Source of the DNA: Pandoraea oxalativorans
Lineage (GTDB): Bacteria > Pseudomonadota > Gammaproteobacteria > Burkholderiales > Burkholderiaceae
Length of the DNA stretch: 64,000 nucleotides
Direction: 5' to 3'
NCBI RefSeq assembly: GCF_000972785.3
Contig: NZ_CP011253.3
Span: 2,294,001 to 2,358,000 of the forward strand
A program made the position numbers and the translations under genes. How positions within the stretch are numbered: the first letter of the stretch is position 1; each line of letters starts with the position of its first letter. Below the pieces are notes generated by a model that saw only the letters and a list, made by a program, of their open reading frames with translations, did not search any database and was not told the origin of the DNA. Of the stretch, positions 47,062-55,666 are shown one piece after another.

Positions 47062-47322
47062 ATGCAGATCGATCTTCGCTTTTTCGCCAGCGTCCGCGAG
47101 GCGCTCAACGTCGCCGAGGAACGTGTGGACGCGCTACCTGCCGGGATTGCCACGGTGGGAGACGTGCGGGAATGGCTGTGCGCGCGCGGCCCGGTCTGGG
47201 CCGAGACGCTCGGCCCGCAGCGCTCGCTGCGCATGGCGCTGAATCACACGATGGTGCCCGCGTCCACCCGCCTGACGGAAGGCTGCGAAGTCGCGTTCTT
47301 CCCGCCGGTGACGGGCGGCTAA
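47062..47322 (+). CDS. moaD: Molybdopterin synthase sulfur carrier subunit MoaD
   Basis: An 86-residue ubiquitin-fold protein ending in the essential Gly-Gly (FFPPVTGG), whose C-terminus is thiocarboxylated and donates sulfur to molybdopterin. It begins MQIDLRFFASVREAL, a typical MoaD start. An in-frame ATG at 47026 would add 12 residues and has a slightly better ribosome site, so the start could be there. The next gene, moaE, encodes its partner; together they form the heterotetrameric synthase. Confidence 0.93.
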   Translation: MQIDLRFFASVREALNVAEERVDALPAGIATVGDVREWLCARGPVWAETLGPQRSLRMALNHTMVPASTRLTEGCEVAFFPPVTGG

Positions 47323-47362
47323 GCCACACGCGCGCACCACATAGCCAAGGAGACGTTATTTC

Positions 47363-47827
47363 ATGCCGATTCGAGTGCAGACCGAGGATTTCGACCTGTC
47401 GGAGGAAGTCCGGCGCTTGCGTGCAGACGATCTGCGCGTTGGCGCGGTGGCGACCTTCGTCGGAACCGTGCGCGATCTGAACGACGGGAAGGACGTCTCG
47501 CGCATGACGCTCGAACACTACCCGGGCATGACGGAGAAGGCGCTGGAGGCGATTGTCGTGCAGGCGCGTGAGCGCTGGCGCCTGTTCGACGCGCTGGTGG
47601 TCCACCGCTACGGCGACCTGGGGCCGGGCGATCAGATCGTGCTGGTGGCGGTCACCTCGGCGCATCGGGGCGACGCCTTTGCCGCGTGCGAGTTCATCAT
47701 GGACTATCTGAAGACCGAAGCGCCGTTCTGGAAGAAGGAATCGACGCCGCAAGGCGAGCGCTGGGTCGACGCCCGCGAGACCGACACGGCTGCCCGCGAG
47801 CGCTGGACGAGCGGCGAGAAGCCCTGA
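47363..47827 (+). CDS. moaE: Molybdopterin synthase catalytic subunit MoaE
   Basis: A 154-residue MoaE that with MoaD converts cyclic pyranopterin monophosphate to molybdopterin. Signatures: VGAVATFVGTVRDLNDGKDV near residue 33, LEHYPGMTEKALEAIV, VHRYGDLGPGDQIVLVAV, and the catalytic lysine block PFWKKESTPQGERWV near 128. Start at 47363 after AAGGAG. Last gene of the long alaA-to-moaE unit; paired hairpins follow. Confidence 0.95.
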   Translation: MPIRVQTEDFDLSEEVRRLRADDLRVGAVATFVGTVRDLNDGKDVSRMTLEHYPGMTEKALEAIVVQARERWRLFDALVVHRYGDLGPGDQIVLVAVTSAHRGDAFAACEFIMDYLKTEAPFWKKESTPQGERWVDARETDTAARERWTSGEKP

Positions 47828-47836
47828 GGTTGTCTT

Positions 47837-47903
47837 CGGAGGGTGAAAATCCTCCGATTTTCCGTCTATTTCAATCAACGTCGCCAAAATTCTCCAATTT
47901 TGG
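47837..47903. terminator. Pair of hairpins between convergent moaE and globin genes
   Basis: AAAATC-CTCC-GATTTT (47846-47861), which can alternatively fold as CGGAGG/CCTCCG (47837-47842 with 47851-47856), and CCAAAATT-CTCC-AATTTTGG (47884-47903). Both have the same CTCC loop and short A/T flanks. They probably terminate transcription from both sides. Confidence 0.65.
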
Positions 47904-47912
47904 ACGATCGTG

Positions 47913-48440
47913 TCATTCGTGCTGCCGGGTCGGCCGTCTTTGCTTGATGCTGTCGAGCAAGGTGCGCTGCGCGGGCGGCAACGTGTATTCCCATCCGAAC
48001 AGGTTCAGTTGAAGGCTCTCCGCAATGCGGATGGCCGGCTCCGCGAAGGCGAACGCCGCCTGCGGCTCGAACAGCTTGTCGAGCGTATCGAAGAAGAGCG
48101 AGAGCCAGCGGCTGAAGTGCTCGCCGCTCAGATGCCCGAAAGGCTGATGCGCCTGCGTCACATTGCCGCGATACCGTTTGGCCCCGAGCACGATGCTCGA
48201 CCAGAACGCGACCATCTTTTCCAGATGCATGTCCCAGCGGCCTTCGAGGGCCTGCCGGAAGACCGGGCCGAGCATGTCGTCGTCGCGAATGCGTCCATAG
48301 AACGTATGGACGAGCAGGCGCACCGCGTCCTCGTCGATCTCGGCAATACGGGCGACCGGGGCCGTTGGCCATTCCAACGGATCGATGGCGGAATGGCTGG
48401 CGGATCTTGCCGTCGTGGGAAGGGGGGATTCGGCTGACAT
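47913..48440 (-). CDS. Group III truncated hemoglobin
   Basis: A 175-residue globin of the TrHb3 class (2-over-2 helical fold, heme-binding). Family blocks are VRLLVHTFYGRIRDDDMLGPVF, MHLEKMVAFWSSIVLGAKRYRGN (quoted partly: LEKMVAFWSSIVLG) and QPFGHLSGEHFSRWLSLF, where the proximal His lies. Group III globins are linked to nitric oxide or microaerobic metabolism in Campylobacter, but their role in Burkholderiales is open. I start at the ATG at 48440; a TTG eight codons earlier is in frame. About 25 N-terminal residues are Ser/Pro/Ala-rich and disordered. Confidence 0.88.
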   Translation of the reverse strand: MSAESPLPTTARSASHSAIDPLEWPTAPVARIAEIDEDAVRLLVHTFYGRIRDDDMLGPVFRQALEGRWDMHLEKMVAFWSSIVLGAKRYRGNVTQAHQPFGHLSGEHFSRWLSLFFDTLDKLFEPQAAFAFAEPAIRIAESLQLNLFGWEYTLPPAQRTLLDSIKQRRPTRQHE

Positions 48441-48692
48441 TTCGGCGGGTGCGGGGGCCGACAACGGTGTCGTTCGGTGTATTTCGGTGGGCCGGACGAC
48501 GCATGGTGCGGCGTGCTGAAAGTCGTTATTATGAGCCTCAAACCGTGGCCTGTCCTGCTGCCCTGCGATTGTCCCAACGCATCACGCGTCCGGCGCCGGG
48601 TGGCGATTCCGTCGTCTTCCCCGCCCGGCAAGCCTGAAGTCGCCGTCTCATCCGGCGTTGCGCGAAATGTCAAATGTCGCGCTGTAATGCCC

Positions 48693-48721
48693 CTTGAAAC
48701 CGCAGGGGCTTGTCCGCACAT
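48693..48721 (+). promoter_or_regulatory. Candidate sigma-32 heat-shock promoter of clpB
   Basis: CTTGAA (48693-48698, preceded by CCC) and, 15 bases later, CCGCACAT (48714-48721) resemble the CTTGAA / CCCCATNT heat-shock consensus; the -35 is exact and the -10 matches 5 of 8. The rest of the 314-base gap 48441-48754 shows no gene that I can support. Confidence 0.45.
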
Positions 48722-48754
48722 CCGATCCAGAGAGATTTCTTACCGGAGCACTAG

Positions 48755-51382
48755 ATGCGACAAGACAAATTCACCACGCAGTTCCTGGAAGCGCTGGCTG
48801 ATGCCCAAAGCATGGCAGTCGGTCGCGACCAGCAATACATCGAGCCGCTGCACCTTCTCGCCGCGCTGATCGCACAACCCGAGGGCGCTGCGCGCTCGTT
48901 GTTGCAGCGCGCAGGCGTGCAGGTTCAGCCGCTGGCGCATGACATCGAAACGGCCATCGCGAAGCTGCCGGAGGTGCAGGGCACCGACGGCAACGTGCAG
49001 GTCAGCCGCGAACTCGCGGGCCTGCTCAATCAGGCTGACAAGGAAGCACAGAAGCATGGCGACAGCTACATCGCCAGCGAGATGTTCCTGCTCGCGCTCG
49101 CCGACGACAAGGGCGACACGGGCAAGCTCGCTCGCGGCCGTGGCCTCACCCGTAAATCGCTGGAAGCCGCCATCGAAGGCGTGCGCGGTGGCGCGTCCGT
49201 CGATAGTCAGGATGCCGAAAACCAGCGCGAAGCCCTCAAAAAATACACGCTCGATCTCACCGAGCGCGCCGCGTCCGGTAAGCTCGATCCGGTGATCGGT
49301 CGCGACGACGAAATTCGTCGCACGATCCAGATCCTGCAACGCCGTACGAAGAACAACCCTGTGCTCATCGGTGAGCCGGGGGTGGGCAAGACGGCGATTG
49401 TGGAAGGGCTCGCACAACGTATCGTCAACGGCGAAGTGCCGGAGTCGCTCAAGAACAAGCGCGTGCTTGCGCTCGACATGGCCGGGCTGCTGGCCGGTGC
49501 GAAGTTCCGCGGCGAGTTCGAAGAGCGTCTGAAGAGCGTACTCAACGACATTGCCAAGGACGAAGGCCGCACGATTCTGTTCATCGACGAAATTCACACG
49601 ATGGTCGGCGCGGGCAAGGCCGAAGGTGCGATGGATGCGGGCAACATGCTCAAGCCTGCGCTTGCGCGCGGCGAGTTGCATTGCATCGGGGCCACCACAC
49701 TCGACGAGTATCGCAAGTACATCGAGAAGGACGCCGCACTGGAGCGTCGCTTTCAGAAGGTGCTGGTCGAAGAGCCGAGCGTCGAAGCGACGATTGCGAT
49801 TCTGCGCGGCTTGCAGGAGAAGTACGAACTGCACCACGGTGTGGAGATTACCGACCCGGCCATCGTCGCGGCGGCTGAACTCAGCCAGCGCTACATCACC
49901 GATCGCTTCCTGCCGGACAAGGCCATCGATCTGATCGACGAAGCTGCGTCGAAGATCAAGATGGAAATCGACTCGAAGCCGGAAGTGATGGACAAGCTCG
50001 ACCGTCGTCTTATCCAGTTGAAGATCGAGCGCGAAGCCATCAAGAAGGAAACGGACGAAGCGTCGCAGAAGCGTCTGGCGCTGATCGAGGAAGAAATTTC
50101 GCGCCTGGAGCGTGAGTACGCCGACCTCGAAGAAGTGTGGACGGCCGAGAAGGCAGCGGTGCAGGGCAGTGCGCAGGTCAAGGAAGAGATCGACCGCGTG
50201 CGCGCCGAGATCGCCAGGCTGCAACGCGAAGGCAAGCTCGACAAGGTGGCCGAGTTGCAATACGGCAAGCTGCCGCAGCTCGAAGCGCAGCTGAAGGATG
50301 CCGATGCCGCCGAAGCGGCGGGTCAGCAGTCGCAGCCGCGTCTGTTGCGCACGCAAGTGGGCACGGAGGAGATTGCGGACGTCGTCTCGCGGGCCACAGG
50401 CATTCCGGTGTCGAAGATGATGCAGGGCGAGCGCGAGAAGCTGCTCAAGATGGAAGACAAGCTGCACGAGCGCGTCGTCGGACAGGACGAGGCGATTACG
50501 GCCGTGGCGGACGCCATCCGTCGTTCGCGTGCGGGGTTGGCGGATCCGAACCGTCCGTACGGTTCGTTCCTGTTCCTCGGACCGACCGGTGTGGGCAAGA
50601 CCGAGCTGTGCAAGGCGCTCGCGATGTTCCTGTTCGATTCGGAGGATCACCTCATCCGTATCGACATGAGCGAGTTCATGGAAAAGCACAGCGTGGCGCG
50701 TCTGATCGGGGCGCCGCCGGGCTACGTCGGGTACGAAGAAGGCGGTTATCTGACCGAAGCCGTGCGTCGTAAGCCGTACAGCGTGATCCTGCTCGACGAA
50801 GTCGAGAAGGCGCACCCCGATGTCTTTAACGTGCTGCTGCAGGTGCTGGACGATGGCCGCATGACCGACGGTCAGGGACGTACCGTGGACTTCAAGAACA
50901 CGGTGATCGTGATGACGTCGAACCTCGGTTCGTCGATGATTCAGTCGATGGTGGGCGAGCCGCAGGACCGGATCAAGGACGCCGTCTGGACGGAGATCAA
51001 GGATCACTTCCGTCCTGAGTTCCTGAACCGGATCGACGAAGTCGTGGTGTTCCACGGACTCGACCAGAAGCATATCGAGTCGATCGCCACGATTCAGATC
51101 GAGATCCTGCGTCAGCGTCTGGCGAAGCTCGACATGAATCTCGAAGTCACCAAGGCGGCGCTCACCCATGTGGCGCGCGAAGGCTTCGACCCGGTGTTCG
51201 GGGCACGACCGCTCAAGCGTGCGATCCAGCAGGAGGTCGAGAACCCGGTCGCCAAGCTGGTGCTCGCCGGCAAGTTCGGCCCGAAGGATACGATCCCGGT
51301 CGACTGGCGCAATGGCCGCTTCACCTTCGAAGGCGAGACTGCCGCGCAGGTGAACAAGGCGACCGAGGCCGCCGCTGAGTAA
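48755..51382 (+). CDS. clpB: ATP-dependent disaggregase ClpB
   Basis: An 875-residue Hsp100 chaperone that, with DnaK, extracts proteins from aggregates. N-terminal Clp repeats ([19 protein letters not shown]), first AAA+ module (Walker [14 protein letters not shown] near residue 207, Walker [15 protein letters not shown]), a coiled-coil middle domain (about 400-530, rich in Glu, Lys and Arg), and second AAA+ module (Walker [14 protein letters not shown] near 608, Walker [16 protein letters not shown]). The middle domain distinguishes it from ClpA. The length is slightly more than the usual 857-865. Start at the ATG at 48755 after CCGGAG. Heat-shock control is likely. Confidence 0.97.
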   Translation: MRQDKFTTQFLEALADAQSMAVGRDQQYIEPLHLLAALIAQPEGAARSLLQRAGVQVQPLAHDIETAIAKLPEVQGTDGNVQVSRELAGLLNQADKEAQKHGDSYIASEMFLLALADDKGDTGKLARGRGLTRKSLEAAIEGVRGGASVDSQDAENQREALKKYTLDLTERAASGKLDPVIGRDDEIRRTIQILQRRTKNNPVLIGEPGVGKTAIVEGLAQRIVNGEVPESLKNKRVLALDMAGLLAGAKFRGEFEERLKSVLNDIAKDEGRTILFIDEIHTMVGAGKAEGAMDAGNMLKPALARGELHCIGATTLDEYRKYIEKDAALERRFQKVLVEEPSVEATIAILRGLQEKYELHHGVEITDPAIVAAAELSQRYITDRFLPDKAIDLIDEAASKIKMEIDSKPEVMDKLDRRLIQLKIEREAIKKETDEASQKRLALIEEEISRLEREYADLEEVWTAEKAAVQGSAQVKEEIDRVRAEIARLQREGKLDKVAELQYGKLPQLEAQLKDADAAEAAGQQSQPRLLRTQVGTEEIADVVSRATGIPVSKMMQGEREKLLKMEDKLHERVVGQDEAITAVADAIRRSRAGLADPNRPYGSFLFLGPTGVGKTELCKALAMFLFDSEDHLIRIDMSEFMEKHSVARLIGAPPGYVGYEEGGYLTEAVRRKPYSVILLDEVEKAHPDVFNVLLQVLDDGRMTDGQGRTVDFKNTVIVMTSNLGSSMIQSMVGEPQDRIKDAVWTEIKDHFRPEFLNRIDEVVVFHGLDQKHIESIATIQIEILRQRLAKLDMNLEVTKAALTHVAREGFDPVFGARPLKRAIQQEVENPVAKLVLAGKFGPKDTIPVDWRNGRFTFEGETAAQVNKATEAAAE

Positions 51383-51407
51383 GCCTTATCGACTGACTTG
51401 TCGCATC

Positions 51408-51443
51408 ATCCCCGCGTTTCGCAAGAGGCGCGGGGATTTTTTT
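51408..51443 (+). terminator. Rho-independent terminator after clpB
   Basis: ATCCCCGCG (51408-51416) pairs with CGCGGGGAT (51429-51437), 9 bp, followed by seven T. Confidence 0.92.
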
Positions 51444-51664
51444 CGTCTGTGAGGCGATGCGTCGTCCTGTCACAATCGTCGGCGAAAATGCGCGGCCGCC
51501 GCGTCGTCTTGTGGGTGGGAGTGTGGTCGCGTGCCGAAGCGCGCACCATTCGCGCCGGTGAGGCTACCGTTGGCGTCGACGGCAAGCCGTTCGTCGCAAG
51601 CCGGCTGCGATACGCGCCGTGCTTGCTTATCGTCAGTCCATGATTCGAACCCTGTGAGGACGAC

Positions 51665-52099
51665 ATGACGACGATAGTAGCGATACACGTGGCTGTAGCG
51701 ACGGCCGCCATCCTGTTGGGCGCGGCCATTCTGCTCATGCGACGTGGCACGTCCCGGCACCGGTGGGCGGGACGTCTGTGGGTGTCGGCGATGACGGCGA
51801 CGGCAACGACGAGCTTTGGCATCCGGGAGTTGGGTCACGGCAACTTGTCGTGGCTGCACGCGCTGTCGGTGTACGTGCTGGTCGGGCTGGCGCTTGCCGT
51901 GCTGGCGATTCGGCGCGGCGACGTGATGGCGCACCGCCGACAGATGATGGGGCTATTCACCGGGCTGGTCATCGCGGGCGTCGCGGCGGTGGCGGTACCT
52001 GGGCGCACGCTCAGCAGCGCGTTCGCACAGATGTGGCACCATGACGCACGGCCGGTGGCGGTCATGGGTGGGAGCGAAGCCGGGGGCGCGCAACAATGA
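51665..52099 (+). CDS. DUF2306-like small membrane protein
   Basis: A 144-residue protein with four predicted TM helices (AIHVAVATAAILLGAAILLM; WVSAMTATATTSFGI; LHALSVYVLVGLALAVLAI; MMGLFTGLVIAGVAAVAV) matching the DUF2306 pattern, including HRWAGRLWVSAM and HRRQMMGLF with conserved His and Arg near membrane surfaces. Function unknown. Start at the ATG at 51665 after GAGG. It overlaps the downstream histidine kinase gene by 4 bases (ATGA), so it is translated with a two-component system and may feed its signal (inference). Confidence 0.75.
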   Translation: MTTIVAIHVAVATAAILLGAAILLMRRGTSRHRWAGRLWVSAMTATATTSFGIRELGHGNLSWLHALSVYVLVGLALAVLAIRRGDVMAHRRQMMGLFTGLVIAGVAAVAVPGRTLSSAFAQMWHHDARPVAVMGGSEAGGAQQ

Positions 52100-53310
52100 C
52101 GTCGACAATGAAATCATCGCAATCCGCTCAGGCTGCGCAGGCGGGCCGCGTCATCGAGACGCGTGGCCTGTGGCTTCGATTTGCGCGCGAACTCGTGGGT
52201 GTGCTGCTTTTCAACACGGGCATCGCGCTGGCACTCTGGTTCATCGGCTTCGGTGGCTCGTTCGTCCAGAATCTGGTGTTTGCGCAGTGCATCGGCATTG
52301 CCATTACCGTGTTTATCGACGGCGGACGCCGACTGATCTGGCGCGATGCACGACCGTCGATGGCGGGGTTCCTGCTGCTCGTCGCGTTCGGTTGCGCAGC
52401 AGGCCTGGCGCTCGGCATTGCGGCGGGGACGATATTGCTCGGTCTGCCGATCGCGATGTGGCGTCCGGTCAATGGCCATTCGATGCCCATCGTCCTGCTG
52501 ATCGCGCTGATTGCGACGGCGATTGGCAGCTATCACGGCTGGTCGCGGGCGCGCATCGCGCAGTTGAGCGAGGAGACGGCGCATCAGGCGTTGCGCGAAG
52601 CTGCGGCCGACCGTCAACTGGTGTACGCGCAACTGCAGACGCTTCAGGCGCAGTTGGAACCGCACTTCCTGTTCAACGTGCTGGCGAATCTCGATTCGCT
52701 GATCGCGAGCGACCCGGCCCGGGCGCGCGTACTGCTCGGCCACCTGAATCGCTTCTTGCGTGCGTCGCTGGCGGCGGCACGCTCTGAGACTACATCGCTT
52801 GCAGACGAGTTTGCGTTGCTTGAAGCGTTGCTGGCCATCCAGCAGGTGCGTTTCGGCGAGCGTCTGCGCTACACGTTCGATTTGCCTGACGAATGCTGCG
52901 CTGTGCGCGTGCCCCCCATGCTCGTGCAGCCGCTGGTCGAGAATGCGGTGAAGCACGGTGTCGAACCGCTGTCGGGCGGCGCGAGCGTGGCGGTGAGCGC
53001 GTGGTGCGAACGGACGGCCTCCGGCGAGGAGCACATCGTGGTGCGCGTGACGGACGACGGTGCAGGCTTTCCCGTCGCAGGCGCGAATGCTGGCGGCGAT
53101 GCGACGCAACGGACGTTCGGCATCGGCCTTGCGAATATCCGGGAGCGCCTGCGCGTGCTCTATGGCGACGACGCACGACTCACGCTCACCGAGGGCGTAC
53201 CGCGAGGCGTCGTGGCAACATTGCGCTTGCCTGTGGTGTCGCCCGGGCAGGGAGCGAAGCGGGCGGCGCAAATGGCAGAGGTTTCTAGTCGCAGAGAGTG
53301 GAGTGCATGA
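52096..53310 (+). CDS. LytS/YehU-type membrane sensor histidine kinase
   Basis: A 404-residue kinase of the His_kinase (PF06580) class. Four N-terminal TM helices (about residues 30-150) have only short connecting loops, so no extracytoplasmic sensor domain exists. A helical linker leads to the phospho-acceptor region AQLEPHFLFNVLANLDSL (His about 190) and the HATPase domain with the N box in PLVENAVKHGVEPLSGG and VTDDGAGFPV. The gene overlaps its DUF2306 neighbour upstream and its LytTR response regulator downstream by 4 bases each. Signal unknown; cell-envelope or small-molecule sensing is typical for this class. Confidence 0.9.
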   Translation: MTSTMKSSQSAQAAQAGRVIETRGLWLRFARELVGVLLFNTGIALALWFIGFGGSFVQNLVFAQCIGIAITVFIDGGRRLIWRDARPSMAGFLLLVAFGCAAGLALGIAAGTILLGLPIAMWRPVNGHSMPIVLLIALIATAIGSYHGWSRARIAQLSEETAHQALREAAADRQLVYAQLQTLQAQLEPHFLFNVLANLDSLIASDPARARVLLGHLNRFLRASLAAARSETTSLADEFALLEALLAIQQVRFGERLRYTFDLPDECCAVRVPPMLVQPLVENAVKHGVEPLSGGASVAVSAWCERTASGEEHIVVRVTDDGAGFPVAGANAGGDATQRTFGIGLANIRERLRVLYGDDARLTLTEGVPRGVVATLRLPVVSPGQGAKRAAQMAEVSSRREWSA

Positions 53311-54140
53311 TATCCCCCGTCGCCCTGATCGCCGAAGACGAACCGTTGCTCGCCGACGCCTTGCGCGCCATGCTCGCGCAGGCATGGCCCGACTTGCAGA
53401 TACTGCCCGTCGCACCCGACGGCACATCGGCGATTGCCGCCATCGCCCAGTCGCAACCGGACGTGGTGTTTCTCGACATCTCAATGCCGGGGGCGACCGG
53501 CATCGAAGTTGCGCAGGCGTGCGCGCGGTTGATCCAGCCGCCTCAGATCGTGTTCGTGACGGCGTTCGACCGGTTCGCGCTGGAGGCTTTCGACGCGGTA
53601 GCCGTCGATTACCTGCTCAAGCCGGTGGCCCAGGAGCGTCTCGCGCGCACGGTCGCGCGCGTGCGCGAGCGGTTGGCCGCGCCGACGGGCGACACACTCT
53701 CGAAGTTGCTGACGACCTTACGTACACGTCTGGAGGCGGGCGAGGAACTGCCGCCTGCGTCGTCCCGGAGCACGCCTGCGGGGCAGGTGAGTCAGATCGG
53801 ACAGCCTCCCCGCGAGTATCTCCAGTTCGTGCGGGCATCGGTGCGCGACGAGATCCGGATCGTGCCTGTCCAGGAGATTTGCTTTTTCGAAGCGGCGGAC
53901 AAGTATGTCGTGGTGGCGACGGTCGAAGGCGACCTGCTCATCCGCACGAGTCTGCGCGAGCTATTGCCGCAGCTCGATCCGTCGCGATTCTGGCAGGTGC
54001 ATCGCAGTACCGTCGTCAATGTGGGGGAAGTCGTGAGCGCGCAGCATACGCCGCTCGGACGTCTGACACTCAAACTCAAACGCCGCAAAGACCGCGTGGC
54101 GGTCAGCCGTCAGTACGCTCATCTGTTCCGACAAATGTAG
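53307..54140 (+). CDS. LytTR-type response regulator
   Basis: A 277-residue regulator. The receiver domain has the acidic pair in IAEDEPLLADAL, the phospho-acceptor Asp in VVFLDISMPGATGIEV (near residue 54), and the Lys in VDYLLKPVAQERLA. A linker is followed by the C-terminal LytTR DNA-binding domain (IVPVQEICFFEAADKYVVV, FWQVHRSTVVNV). LytTR proteins bind paired direct repeats upstream of targets. I choose the ATG at 53307, overlapping the kinase stop, over the GTG at 53298. Its 3' end overlaps the convergent AraC gene by 38 bases. Confidence 0.92.
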   Translation: MISPVALIAEDEPLLADALRAMLAQAWPDLQILPVAPDGTSAIAAIAQSQPDVVFLDISMPGATGIEVAQACARLIQPPQIVFVTAFDRFALEAFDAVAVDYLLKPVAQERLARTVARVRERLAAPTGDTLSKLLTTLRTRLEAGEELPPASSRSTPAGQVSQIGQPPREYLQFVRASVRDEIRIVPVQEICFFEAADKYVVVATVEGDLLIRTSLRELLPQLDPSRFWQVHRSTVVNVGEVVSAQHTPLGRLTLKLKRRKDRVAVSRQYAHLFRQM

Positions 54141-55008
54141 CGTCGGGGGCGGTGGCGAAGAAGTCGGTCGGCGTACGTCCGAAGGTGCGCTTGAACATCG
54201 CGGAGAACGCGCTCTGACTCCGATAACCGAGTTCGCGCGCGATCCGCGAAAGCGGATAGCCTTTGGACGCCAGCGGAATGGCCTGTGCGAGCAGCGCTTG
54301 CTGACGCCATTGCACGAAGCTCATGTTCAGTTCCTGACGGAACAGACGTCCGATGGTGCGCGGGCTGGCACCGGCGAAGCGCGCCCATTGATCGAGCGTC
54401 CAGGCGCGGGCCGGATCGGCGAGCATCGCCGTACATAACGTGAGCAGGCGCTTGTCGCGGGGAAGCGGGACTTCCAGAGGCAGCGGGGAGGCGCGTCGCA
54501 GTTCGTCGAGAATCAGTGCGCCGAGCAATTGCTCGCGAGGCGGATCGAGATCGGGGCCGGGCACGTCGATGGCGGCGATCAATTCCCGCAGCAGCGCGGA
54601 GACTTCCACTACGCGGCATTGATCGAGACCCGACGGGATCACGTCGGGATGCACGTACAGCGTGCGCAGATACGACGGCTCGTTGACCAGCAGGCTGTGT
54701 TCGATGTCGGGGGGAATCCAGATCGCGCGTGAGGGCGGCACGATCCATGCGGCGTCGGCCACGGCGATCTGAATGACGCCACGCGGCGTGTAAGCCACCT
54801 GTGCCCACGCGTGGCGATGATTCGGGACGCGGATGCCATCGCGCAACGGACGGGCGCGCAGGCGCACCGGGCGCGACGGTGTCGGCGTGAAGGTGTCCGG
54901 TACGACGTAGTTGTCGAACTCGGCCTCAGAGGCGGGCAGGGGGACGGGGCCGGGGCCCGTCGGCCCGGCATCCATCGGACCGGCTGGCGCGGACATGAGG
55001 GTCGGCAT
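54103..55008 (-). CDS. AraC family transcriptional regulator
   Basis: A 301-residue regulator: N-terminal cupin-like sensing domain (NHRHAWAQVAYTPRGVIQ, WIVPPSRAIWIPPDIEHSL) and C-terminal double helix-turn-helix (WTLDQWARFAGASPRTIGRLF, LSRIARELGYRSQSAFSAMF, ending FGRTPTDFF). I favour the ATG at 55008 because a GTGACA-17-TACAAA promoter on the minus strand falls over the longer GTG start at 55062. The first 40 residues are Pro/Gly/Ala-rich. It is convergent with and overlaps the LytTR gene by 38 bases, and divergent from the GGCT-like gene. Confidence 0.88.
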   Translation of the reverse strand: MPTLMSAPAGPMDAGPTGPGPVPLPASEAEFDNYVVPDTFTPTPSRPVRLRARPLRDGIRVPNHRHAWAQVAYTPRGVIQIAVADAAWIVPPSRAIWIPPDIEHSLLVNEPSYLRTLYVHPDVIPSGLDQCRVVEVSALLRELIAAIDVPGPDLDPPREQLLGALILDELRRASPLPLEVPLPRDKRLLTLCTAMLADPARAWTLDQWARFAGASPRTIGRLFRQELNMSFVQWRQQALLAQAIPLASKGYPLSRIARELGYRSQSAFSAMFKRTFGRTPTDFFATAPDATFVGTDERTDG

Positions 55009-55073
55009 GACGTGTGATGGCGACAATTGGAATTTTGTAAGTGTAAACTCGTTGCCTGTCACTTTCGAACCGG

Positions 55074-55580
55074 ATGCCTGTCATGCCTACCGTCGCACCT
55101 GTTGCGCCCGCTGCCCAGGAGGTGTCTGCTCGATCCATGCCGGCCGACGCGCGACCCGACGCCGTGCACGTCTTCGTCTACGGCACGTTGCGCGCTGGCG
55201 AGATCAACGACATGATGCGCGCGGCTGAGCGTCACGGCATCGCGGCACCGACATACGTCGGCACCGCAACGCTGGGCGGGCAGCTTTACGACTTCGGTCG
55301 CTATCCAGGTATGGTGTTGGGCGTAGGCGTGGATGAGCGCGTGAGCGGTGACGTCTACCGGATAGACGCGGCGCTGATCCCGGTGCTCGACGAAATCGAA
55401 GCCGTCTATCCGGGCGAGGCAGGCCTGTTCGTGCGCGAGATGCTTGATGTAGCGTGCGCCGGTGCCACGTACGCGTGCGTCGTCTACCCGGTGGATGCGG
55501 CAGCCGTCAGCCAGTTACCCCGCATTCCGGACGGCGATTGGGTCGCCTATCGCCAGGCACGGGACGCCGACGCGGCGTAG
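55074..55580 (+). CDS. Gamma-glutamylcyclotransferase-like (GGCT/AIG2 fold) protein
   Basis: A 168-residue protein with the GGCT-fold motif VFVYGTLRAGEINDMM near residue 28, LYDFGRYPGMVLGVG near 73, SGDVYRIDAALIPVLDEIE near 95 and the catalytic-type Glu in EIEAVYPGEAGLFVREM. Family members cyclise gamma-glutamyl compounds, but many bacterial homologs have no known substrate. The first 25 residues are Pro/Ala/Val-rich, and the start could be any of three in-frame ATGs (55074, 55083, 55137). It overlaps nothing and precedes the EamA transporter. Confidence 0.8.
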   Translation: MPVMPTVAPVAPAAQEVSARSMPADARPDAVHVFVYGTLRAGEINDMMRAAERHGIAAPTYVGTATLGGQLYDFGRYPGMVLGVGVDERVSGDVYRIDAALIPVLDEIEAVYPGEAGLFVREMLDVACAGATYACVVYPVDAAAVSQLPRIPDGDWVAYRQARDADAA

Positions 55581-55666
55581 CTGGCGAGGCGCATAGGGCA
55601 ATTCATCATTTGAGGGTGCCGACGCATCGCAGCACCTTCGTCGGGCAGACGTCGCCATGTCCGATT

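Noticed and set aside
48740..51169. Long open frame (over 800 codons) antisense to clpB
   Set aside because: It mirrors clpB exactly, has a His/Arg/Leu/Val composition typical of reverse-strand frames in GC-rich genes, and matches no family.
51398..51643. 81-codon frame after clpB
   Set aside because: It begins before the clpB terminator hairpin, has no ribosome site and no recognisable features.
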